Assembly: GCA_964036275.1 (NCBI GenBank)
Contig: OZ038433.1
Location: 20,039,485 to 20,103,484, forward strand
Reading direction: 5' to 3'
Source of the DNA: Litoditis marina
Taxonomy: Eukaryota; Nematoda; Chromadorea; Rhabditida; Rhabditidae
DNA length: 64,000 bases
Below are positions 35,140 through 47,100 of this stretch, one piece after another (the stretch's first letter is position 1; each line of letters opens with the position of its first letter). A model generated the notes under the pieces. That model was not told where the DNA came from and ran no database searches. It saw only the letters and a program-made list of their open reading frames with translations. Position numbers and translations under genes: made by a program.

Positions 35140-38100
35140 ATGAGATTCTCAGACATTTCAATCTACAGTGGAATCATTTTGGTTGTCTATTTTTTGAAGA
35201 CTGGCTACAAATTTCTGCAACCGCTTGGTGTTCTCAAACCAGACGAGGTTTGTCCAACTCTTCATATTATTCTGTAAGGGGGAGCCGGAGGGGGTTGGTT
35301 AAAATTTCAAAAAAAAGGCACGGCCTGAGAAGTTAATGTACAATGTCGACATTCAACTTTACCCACCCAATTACAATTTTCCCCTTAAGTTTTTTTACCT
35401 GCAGTATTCAAGAGAAATTTGGTTTATTTCAGCAGCTAGTTTTTGTCTCCCACTACAACTCTTCGGTTTCAATTCCTGGCAAACCGTTTGATCCGAATTT
35501 GCTGCATTTACTGTCTAAATATGGATTGACCGCACAAAACCATTCGCTAAAGCAAACAGTCCAGGTAAAAAATGTAATTTCCTCCTAGAGTTATGTGTTT
35601 TTGATGTAATTGTCTATTCACATGATGCTTGTTTACTTTTTTATTTTAAAATGATGACATGGGTATGTGGCAAGTCATCTAACTACTGAATTACGAAAAA
35701 GGGTACTTTCTCTCCACTTTTTCTCTTTGTTATGTTTTTCTATAGTGTTACTTGTTATCTGTAAATGTATCAGCAGTCATCTAATTTTCCAATCACCAAA
35801 AAATGAATCTTTTTTGAAATAAAGAACAAATAAAGCGAAGGTAGTATCCGTCTGTGAGGTGACTTTTCTCTGTTAACGTGTTTGCAGCCGGACAATGTTG
35901 TTTTTGTCACGTATGCTTCATCGAATCATTTCTCTGAATCCCGAGCTGGTCTTTTCAAACTAAGAAAACTATTGCCAAACAAGATTGTGTATTATGATGT
36001 GGGACTCTCACGAGACGAGGTCTGTTTAAACGTATTCAAATGACACCTCCCCCGCCCCCAATTTTGTAGCTGGTGTTGTAATTCCCAATGAAAGAGTGTG
36101 CCGGTCAGTAAGACGCATACCACTTTTCCACTGGTATGATACATTCTGTTTTTCAACTCGAATGTGATGAAGTTCATTATATTGGTTCTGTTCAAAGAAA
36201 ACTTACCGCTATGATCTTAGTTTTACGCGAAATTTAAAAAGTCCAAAAATTTTATTAATTCGGATAAAACACGAATGTGAAGTGAGAGACGATTTGCTTT
36301 TGAGATTGAACTGCATGAAATATAGAAACAAAGGGCAGTAACTCAATAGGCAAATTCGATATGGTTTAGGTTTCGATATGGTTTAGATTTATTCATCGAC
36401 CTCATTCGAGTGAATGTGAATAATTATAGCTGTATTGGGGCAGGGGATAGAATGTCCTCTCTATTCACGGTCTTTTCTCTTCCAACCCTCGTTGTTTTAT
36501 ACGAATTGGAGTCTTTTTCATATTTTCGAATAAAATTCTGCGTTGTGAATTTGGTGATTGGATTGAAAAATATTCTAATAATTGCCACGTAGTCATATTT
36601 CACTTATCTGCAGTTAGAAGGCTACAAAAAGCGTAGACAGAGACAGTAGGCTTCTCTATGATTTGTGCACTATCTCGTAGAAGCCGTTACACAAGATTGG
36701 GTAATCGACCGAGACGCGGTCGGTTGGTTCAGGCTCGGTCGGCACATGTCCAATTGGCGGTCGGTGATAAGAGTGGTGTATAGCTGGCGGTCGGTAAGAA
36801 AAACCGCAGTTAGAGTATTACCTATACTGGTTCATTACCGACCGCCAGCTATACACATGCCGACCAACACTCTTATCACCGACCGCCAGTTGGACATGTG
36901 CCGACCGACCGCGTCTTGGTCAATTACCCAAGATTGGCAAGGAATTATCTGAGTATATTTGTCCAGAGTGACTGAATAGTTACCAAGCCACAAGTCCCGC
37001 CCCTGACCCAATGCAGTGAACAAAGTCTAGTTAGTTGCGCAACGCTACGCGCGGCGCGCGTTGTTTTTTGTAATTGTGTTGGTGCGGAAAACACGCAACT
37101 AGTAATGGTGTGCACTCTCAGCTGTGCCCAAATCGAATAACAACTCAGTTCCAGTGACACCCTATAAAAATTCATACTATCATGATTACAGGCCGAAGAT
37201 ATAAAGTCGTTCTGTAATCTGGAATACCGAAAATTCGATTTCGATCAACATCCAAAACATGTGGAAAATCTGATGAACTATGCATTCAAGGCGATAATAG
37301 AAGCGGTGGGAGGCGTTTACACAATTTACTAGTTCCATCAAGTTTTGGGTGGGTTTACTGCTAGATGGTCGGCTCTTGGTTCTTGAACACGTCGCGACAT
37401 GCATGAGCCTTACACGGCATACTGTACATCTTGTAGATTACTTGAAAAAGGTTGTACAAAACGTTACCAAACATGCCGACATTTCGTTGAATAAACTAAC
37501 TTTTCGTGCAATTCAACGGCCTGCAAATAACTTCACGTCAATTAAAGGTTTGTCTACGTATGTTGATGACATAAATGCGAGCCATCGGTTTCCCAGATAG
37601 TTTCACGTAAGTCTGGAGCCTGCTAACGTAAGTTAGGAAAAAAAAACAAGTCACCAATGTCTCCCAAAAACTGTTACGTGAATTGTTAGACGTGCCATCG
37701 TAATTCGTGCATATTGTTGCGTTCCAACGCCTGTTGAAGAGTTTTCAGTTTTTGTGAGGATTGCCAACGAATTTTGTTGTTATAAACGAGTGCCGTTGTA
37801 CCGTCAAAAAGTTTCACGTAGATTCCACCATATCACAATCATTTGTTAAATTCGACGCATGTCAACTCACTGTTAAAGAACTTTACGTTTTTGTAAGGCC
37901 TGTCAACGTATTTTGTTGTTACAAACGCGTGCCATTGTACTGTCAAAAAATTTTGCAGGGGAAACACTTTCACAGGTCGTACAATGACGTGAACATCTTC
38001 AACAGGATTATGAGCATATTTTGTATAGTGTTCAATGAAATCGCGCGCAGCGCGAAGCGCTGTGCGAGATTTTGCTTTGGTCCGGCTAATGCGCGCCTCC

Positions 38101-41100
38101 GTTTTTTTAGTTTTCTCATAAAAAGGCTCAAATTCGCAAAACAAAACTTTTAATGATTTTGACATGTTCTGAAGCATATTTGCCAGGTGTTTTCCAAATT
38201 TGAACGAAATCCGTCGAGTTTGAGCCAAGTTATGACGTTTTCGCTTCATCCAGAGCGCCAACTTCCGTCGTGTTTCCTTCCTTCCGTCCTTCCTTCCTTC
38301 CGGCGTTTACACAATACTATCTAGACCGGTTCAAAGTTGACGTCAAATATGTTTTCAAATGATAATAATAGTTGGCAAGTGGGGCATTAACGGTGAAACT
38401 TCATCTAAACATGACGTATTCTGGAATTCTGAAAGCCGGATGACGTCGTTTTTGAAAAGTGCAAAGTTGACGTCACATATATTTTCAAATGATGGTAATA
38501 TCTTAGAAAGGGTCAATTAACGGTGAAACTCAATCTGAGAGTGACGTATTCTGGGATTCTGGAGACCAGATGACGTCATTTTTGAAAAGTGTAAAGTTGA
38601 CGTCACATATATTTCCAAATGATGGTAATATCTTAGAAAGGGGAAATTAACAGTGAAACTCAATCTAAGAGTGACGTATTCTGGGATTCTGGAGACCAGA
38701 TGACGTTATTTTTGAAAAGTGCAAAGTTGACGACACATTTATTGTCAAATGCTGAAAATATCTTAAAATGGTATATTAACGATGCAACTTTATCTAAATA
38801 TGACTTATTCTGGAACTCAGAAAGCCAGATGACGTCAACTTTTCAAAAAATTGACGTGAAATATGTTTTCGAAAGCTGAAAGTTTCTTAAAAAGGGTCAA
38901 TTCACGATGGAACTTCATTAAAACATGACGTATTCTGGGATTCTGAAGGGCAGATAAAGTGAGTTTTTAGAACTGCAATGTTGACGTCATATTTTTTTCG
39001 AATGGTGGTAATACTTGACAAGTGGTTCATTAGGAAAACAATTTTATCTGCACCGTACAGATCAAACCACTTCTCTACATACCTACGGCATGTACACAAA
39101 AAGAGAAGAATTCATGAAAAAGTGGGGGCCAAACGACTGTGAGACCCTTAGACAACTAGTTTCAAATGGAACAACTACTGCTACAAAAAGCGAAAAATAA
39201 TAATTACTCTAGTATAACTATTATGTTCATTACAAACATACAAAAGTCGTAAAAGATTTTTTCAAACCTGTAAACTAGAAATCTACAAATCACAGATGTT
39301 AACTCAACGTAGTCAACTATAGAGATCCTGGTTTTTTACACAATGGTATGCATTTGTGGTCATTACTTCAACTCTAGGTGCAATAACACTTTGCATATTA
39401 TTCAACAGCTGTTCCCTCTTTCGCAGCTGTGATTTGTATATTATGGTTTACAGGTTTGAAAAAATATTTTACGACTTTTGTATGTTTGTAATGAACAGTT
39501 ATACTTGAGTATATCAGTATTTTTCGGTCTTTGTAGCAGTAGCTGCTTCATTCGAGAGTAACTGTGTAAGGGGCGCACAGCAGAAGACAAATCTCACAGT
39601 CGTTGGGCCCCCACTTTTTCATGAATTTCTCAAGTATTTCATGACAACCGCAGCTGCTAGGCGTCACAGGCGTATAAGGTCTGCTCGCCTGCAATCTAGG
39701 AAACGCTTAGGCCAGCATGGCTGACTACTATCGATAGTTAAAACGAACTATGGCAAGAATGCACTGTTGCATTGAAACGTGGGAACTTTACTGCGATGCA
39801 TGTTATACAAGGCAATAAAATTTCCAGCCGTTAAGGCTCACAAAGTTTAGTATTTCTTTTAAAATATGGTGATGCACCACATAATCGTGTATGTTGAAGT
39901 GACAAACGGTGGAGGTCTAAAAACGGTACATATAAGCCACGTCCAACTAAAAAGTTTTGAAATTTTGCTGTTTTGTGCAGATTCCTGTCATTCTGGAAAA
40001 GTCAACACTTCAAGAGAAAACAGATCATTATTGGCACGTTTATTGAATTATGGTCAAGCAAAACAAGAACAAGTAATGACAATGGTCATTTCAAGACTGA
40101 CCATTGTCACTGTTAGCCACGTCAGAGAGATTTATAAAACAGGAATGACCATGGTCAGAAGATCTAACCAAGAATGACAATGGTCAGAAAAATATGATCA
40201 TGGTCAACAACATGAATCTGAGATGACCATGTTCAAAGTAATAAATAAGTTAGAAACGGATAAAAATCAACGTTTTTTGAGGCTACGTCGCTATTTAGAA
40301 GAAGTCCTATGAAATTTGTTCTAAAAACATCTAAATAGCTCAAACAACACATCTTTTTCTACGAGAAGACCATAAAAATGGCAACACAAAATGTTGTGTA
40401 CATATTAATTACTAACAAATGTATGAGAACAACTTAAACAAGCACAAATTATTTACAAGAGGGGCACTGCACGCACTTTCAGATGGAAACGTTCACTTCT
40501 GAGATCTCTTCTTTTCTTGCTCGTCTCAATGAGTTGCCAAATACGACAAGCAGCCCCAGTGTTTTCAACGGCGCTGTGAAAGATCAGCGCTCGAACTAAA
40601 AATAATTGTAAGAAAAGATGGTTGACCTCGCTCACTCATGATTCCAATCAAAAATTATCTATAAAAATTATTATACCGATACATTGTCTAATACAGTATC
40701 CATACTTCTCACGCACGCGTATTACGAACGCATTTTTAGTGTAGAAATTATGACTATCTATTTACGTCGACTAATTACGCTCACGCTTATCACGCGTCAG
40801 CGATTGAATTTCAGCGTAGCGTACTGCAAAAATATCGTTCCTACTTTTCTGGCGTAATACACGGTAAACACGTGCGCCGCGTACTTGACTTGAAATGAAT
40901 TTTACGGTTGAAATTTTAATCTTTTTTCCAAAACGAGAACATTTGCCATGTGTCACAATAATGAAATCAACCGGTCGGGGAACTCGGCGTTACCGCGCTT
41001 ATATTAGTTAGGACGTTCCTACATGCTTGGTGGCGTTTCACGTGGGCGTGATGGAGGAGGGCAGGGTTCATACTTACCGTCGCTGAATTCGGCGACAGCA

Positions 41101-44100
41101 GCAGTGGCCGCGTTGCATTTTCGAAATGCTGTTGTCGCTCAATTTAGCAGCAGCAATGTCGCATGATCTATTTACCGAAACGTGTGTACGCCTTTCTCTT
41201 CGATTTGCTACTAAATGTCAAATTCTGGTCAAGAACAATGGTCTTCTCCAAAAATGTTAGTTTTACTTGATAATTTTGATTGTTTAATTATTTTTTGTCC
41301 ACATTGTTCGGAAAACCTCACTGCATGCTTATTTGGTGGTCGAATCTGCAATTTGCCGAGTTTCAATAAACATAAAATGTAAGAAAAACTTGTTTCGATA
41401 GCTTTCGAAAGTCCAAAATCAGATTACTCCCCACCCCCAATACGGTGAATAATTTTGAAACAAGTGATACATGTTTCCAATGAGTTAGTGAACACCATGA
41501 TAATCATTTGAGCTTGATAAACATAAGGAATGAAAAAAAACATTGAGGAAAAACCAATGAGCGATGGGTAATGTTTTACTAGCTAGTAAACTACAGAAGT
41601 CGCTGGATTTGGCAGCAATTGTCGCTGAATTGAGCGACAGCGACGTAATTTGGCCACAAAAAAGTATGAACACCCAATTGACGACGTGACGTCGCTGTAG
41701 CGAGAATTGACAACAAGCAACGCGTTCGATAATCATGATTTGTGTATCGTTGCGCGTGCTCCCGAATTCAACGACAGTAAGTACGAACTCTGCCTAAACA
41801 GTATACAACTGGCCTAAATAATTTCTTGAATGCTATGAAATGTGATGTCCATGTCGATTTGTCATGTAAGAAGTTTGAAACACAGGAACAACAGAATGCT
41901 GGGTTCATTACCAATCCATCGACACGAGACGCCACTCCAGGTCACCGACCAAACTACAACGCAACAAAATGTAACAGGAATTCCTACGGGAAAACTTGGT
42001 AACACTTCAATATAAACTCGTTTTTGGAAAAAATAATTATCAAGTATGGGATCAAAAACTGGGTCAGTAATTTCAAAAACAACGAGTCCAGGAGGAAAAT
42101 CTTGCACATAAAATTGAGAGCAGGTAGAGAAACAGATGATGATTGACTATATCGAAGTATCGATATTTGAATTCAAAGTGAGCTATTAAGTTGTTCATTC
42201 ACCTCCATAACGGTTTGCAGATAGGTAACACGAAACGGGTTTTGTTGCGTTGTAGTTTGGTCGGTGACCTGGAGTGGCGTCTCGTTTCGATGGATTGGTA
42301 ATGAACCCAGCATTCTGTTGTTCCTGTGTTTCAAACTTCTTACATGACAAATCGACATGGACATCACATTTCATAGCATTCAAGAAATTATTTAGACCAG
42401 TTGTATACTGTTTAGGCAGAGTTCGTACTTACTGTCGTTGAATTCGGGAGCACGCGCAACGATACACAAATCATGATTATCGAACGCGTTGCTTGTTGCC
42501 AATTCTCGCTACAGCGACGTCACGTCGTCAATTGGGTGTTCATACTTTTTTGTGGCCAAATTACGTCGCTGTCGCTCAATTCAGCGACAATTGCTGCCAA
42601 ATTCAGCGACTTGTGTAGTTTACTAGCTAGTAAAACATTACCCATCGCTCATTGGTTTTTCCTCAATGTTTTTTTCATTCCTTATGTTTATCAAGTTCAA
42701 ATGATTATAATGGTGTTCACTAACTCATTGGAAACATGTATCACTTGTTTCAAAATTATTCACCGTATTGGGGGTGGGGAGTAATCTGATTTTGGACTTT
42801 CGAAAGCTATCGAAACAAGTTTTTCATACATTTTATGTTTATTGAAACTCGGCAAATTACAGATTCGACCACCAAATAAGCATGCAGTGAGGTTTTCCGA
42901 ACAATGTGGACAAAAAATAATTAAACAATCAAAATTATCAAGTAAAACTAACATTTTTGGAGAAGACCATTGTTCTTGACCAGAATTTGACATTTAGTAG
43001 CAAATCGAAGAGAAAGGCGTACACACGTTTCGGTGAATAGATCATGCGACATTGCTGCTGCTAAATTGAGCGACAACAGCATTTCGAAAATGCAACGCGG
43101 CGACTGCTGCTGTCGCCGAATTCAGTGACGGTAAGTATGAACCCTGCCCTCCTCCATCACGCCCACGTGAAACGCCACCAAGCATGTAGGAACGTCCTAA
43201 CTAATATAAGCGCGGTAACGCCGAGTTCCCCGATCGGTTGATTTCATTATTGTGACACATGGCAAATGTTCTCGTTTTGGAAAAAAGATTAAAATTTCAA
43301 CCGTAAAATTCATTTCAAGTCAAGTACGCGGCGCACGTGTTTACCGTGTATTACGCCAGAAAAGTAGGAACGATATTTTTGCAGTACGCTACGCTGAAAT
43401 TCAATCGCTGACGCGTGATAAGCGTGAGCGTAATTAGCTGACGTAAATAGATAGTCATAATTTCTACACTAAAAATGCGTTCGTAATACGCGCGCGTGAG
43501 AAGTATGGATACTGTATTAGACAATGTATCGGTATAATAATTTTTATAGATAGTTTTTGATTGGAATCATGAGTGAGCGAGGTTAACCATCTTTTCGACG
43601 GCTACCTAACGTGATTGATAAAGAGATTGAAAAGTGCATCCAATTGCATTTTTGTTGTTAAACTCTTTGGTGTTGAATGGTGAAAATGACATTGGCGGTC
43701 ATTGAAATGGTTTACTTCGGATTAAATTAGGGAAAGCAAAGAGAGGGTCCTGCAATTTTATAGTTGAGACTTGCAATTTTATAGTTGAGTAATTTAATTT
43801 TCCTCCGACTGGTTTTAAAATAGGTTTGAGATGGTACCATTTTTGGAAGAGGCGAGGGCATCAATATGAAAACATGTCATTCCTAACGATCAGACAAAGG
43901 GATAAAAATTAGTTCCCTCGCACTCCAACCTGGCATGCAGTCAATCGTTATAATGACACTCACCCTACACTCCCCCATCTTCAACAATGAGCAGGAGGAG
44001 GTGGGGCGATCGTACTACGATTTTTCATGAACTAACTGTTGGTCAGGGTGCGCACAATTGTGAATTATTCTAAACAAGCTCAGCTGTCATAACTGTGATG

Positions 44101-47100
44101 TATAGTCGTGGACCACGGATAATCGGGTGAAAAGACGGTGTTATAAGTTGACCGGGTGTTATAGTCGCCACTTTCCCCATAAAGACAGCAGAGAGTTCAA
44201 TTGATTGAGCGATGCGGGGCGAGCGGTCGTTGATTATCTGCCAGCAGTTGAGAGAGTGTGTAGATCAATGATACGCAGACCAACTGGCCGCTCGCCAAAT
44301 CCCGCCCCATGCCAAATCAATGATACGGTGTCCACAACGGTTTGACAAATCCTATAGCAGGGGCGCGCAGATGGCATCAATCAATACCATTTTTGGAAGT
44401 TCTGCCAATGCATTGTGCTTTCACATTCTATTTTCAATTTAGTGTCGGTTGATTCTTTGTAAATAAGATCTATCATTCAAAACTATTATTGTCAAGCCAT
44501 AGCAAAGATATAAGAACAAAAAAAATATGTAAATGGGATGCTTTTTTTTTCATAAAACATTTTCAAAAGTTGAAATTTCCGAACAAATGTTTTAACTACT
44601 CTACTATTTTTTATTAACTATCTTGAAACGTTTTAAATCTACCGTCATAATTCCTTATTATGAGTGCTTTAATTCAGTTCAATATCTAGAGTTGTTCACA
44701 TATCTATTCTTCCCGAGCATTGCAGAGGTTGGCCCATTTAGCGCAGTGACAGTGTGGCGGTACTACAATCCTACTAGCCACGGGTTCGATTCCCGTGAAA
44801 TGAATTTTCTGTTCAAAATTTACGCGCTGTGCTCTCCGCTCATTTGAAATGGTCTACCACTATACATGAACTGAACTCGTTCAATGAGTTGGCTTTTTTA
44901 GGTGGTGTACGCAGAGTTCCCTGCGTTTTGGATGTTTGACGCTTCACTCCGAATCAGCAACAAAATAATTTTGTTGGAGTTCTACAATAAAATCAACCAG
45001 GTGCGAACGGAGAAATTCGTACTACCCCTTCTCAATGCCGGCCACAGCATTTTAGCCGCGACGCATCCTGGTAAGACATAGACCTTTATCGTTCCTAATT
45101 CTCAATGATACGCCTACATTGTATGATGAGCGATCGCTTACATGATGTTTCCAGGAATGTTTGAGTATCTGAAAATGTCTAAAAACCAGAGGAAGTCAAC
45201 GATGGATCAAGCAACTAGCTTCATTGTTCGCTCTGACTTTTCCAGAGAGGCAGTGAAATGGTGAGATTTGTTGTAGTCGTTTCATCTCTGCGGGCAGAGA
45301 CTCATACAGTTCGATATTGATCATTGAGCTGTGCCAGAAGTAGTTTGCTTTTGTGTCTTTCACTTTACGCACTGTTTTACGACGCTCGGATTCGAATCTC
45401 GGGTGTGTTGAGAGGGGAACAGGGTCGACTGGTCGCTTTGGTCACACGCGCTTCAACTGACAAATACGGCAGTCAGAATGAACGGCAATCAATACCTAGG
45501 CAGTTCTAATCAAAATTATTCCTCGAATGTTTCGATCTTTTTTGTATTCAGTGGTTATTTACTGTTTTATCCAAATTTTTTAAAAGCAGACGTATTCATT
45601 GAGCGCGGACGTATGGCTGAAAGGACGTTTTGGCAACGACCTGGAACTTCATTCATTTTTTACTCCTAAGCAAACCTCTGCAGTAAAACTTTCTATTCCA
45701 TGCCTCAAAAAAATACAAATAAAGTGGAATCTGGTATTTCTGAGTCGTTCCCCTAGACATTTCAAAAACTTAGACGGTCGTTCTTAAACTGATAAAGATA
45801 GCCTAGCAGGAACCAGATTTTGTGCCACAATTAATTCATTCGCTCCAACGTGAATGCGCCAAAAAAGTTTAAAGTGATCCACAAAATATCAATAAATCAT
45901 TTTTTGTAGCGCATTTTTATTGGAACAACGGAACTAACCTCGGAGCGCAGAGCACAGAATTCGGTTGCTGTCAGACCACCTTTAAACTAGTGGTATCTTC
46001 GAGCTAGAGAGTAGTGAAAACAGATTTTCACCTAGATGCATTTTTTTGCAGGAATTTCATGTGTGCGATGACTGAACATTGTATCGCCCCGGAAGGTCAT
46101 TCAGTTGTATGTCATTTTGACATAGATCGAACAAATAACTACGCCAATTGCCATAGGTGGGTCACAATTACGTTCAAATCGCGCGCAGCGCGAAGCACTG
46201 CGCGCGATTTGAACGCTGCCAAATTGCGTGATTTGCACTGCCAAATTTGAACGCTGCCAAATTGCGTGTTTTGCGCTGCCAAATTGCGTGATTTGTGATT
46301 TGAACGCTGCTAAATTGCGTGATTAGCGCTGTGCGTGATTTGTCTTTGGTCCGTCCGGCTAATGCGCTCCTCCATTTTTTAGTGTGTGAACATAAATGTT
46401 TTTGTGTGTTTCTAGTGATGATGATGTAACTCGTGTAAAAACTGACTGAGCGCAAATTTTTTTTATGAAAAAAATCATTTTTTCACCAAGTTACGACGTT
46501 TTGAGATAAATGTCTCTGCGTCTCTCTATTTGGTGCACTCTATCGCTTTTTCTGTCAGGTCGGTTAATCAAACTCACAAACTGTCTTATCACTTAAAGAA
46601 TCCGTCCCGCTTTAATTTTGACTTTGGAGTTAACAATGTGACCCTATGGCAAATGAAGAACCATTATCAAAAATATATACTTCTATAACCCTATCTTGCT
46701 TCGTTTTCTCAGAAAAGCGGCTTACGTAATGACACCGATCGGGGGGTTGCGTACGGGGTATGCTCACAACAGCCTCTAGCAGTACAAAAATCCTCTTAAA
46801 ACACTCTAACACATACGAATACCCAATTGAAGACATGAGAATAACTCTGGATTTAAATGAACCAAGTCAGGTTGCGTCACAGTGAAAATGTTCATGTCCC
46901 CTTCTTAATTGCTTGATGTTATGCAAATTTTACAAATTGTTAATCAGAAAGTTTTCTCATGGTCTATGGAAAGACATTAATAAAGGTTTGCGAGCTTTTT
47001 AATTGTTTCATGAAACTCAAATTACAGCGGAACGGTTTCTTTAAGGTAAAACTGCCCGATTTTGATGAAATTCAAATAGTATACCGTTTTAACTTTAGTT

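Noticed and set aside
40771..43437. Identical 61-codon ORFs in both arms as genes
   Set aside because: They are mirror images of one arm sequence with no recognisable motif; arm identity alone explains them.
44724..44805. Functional tRNA gene
   Set aside because: The T arm is perfect, but two acceptor pairs fail and the anticodon arm is irregular; no Pol III terminator T-run immediately follows.
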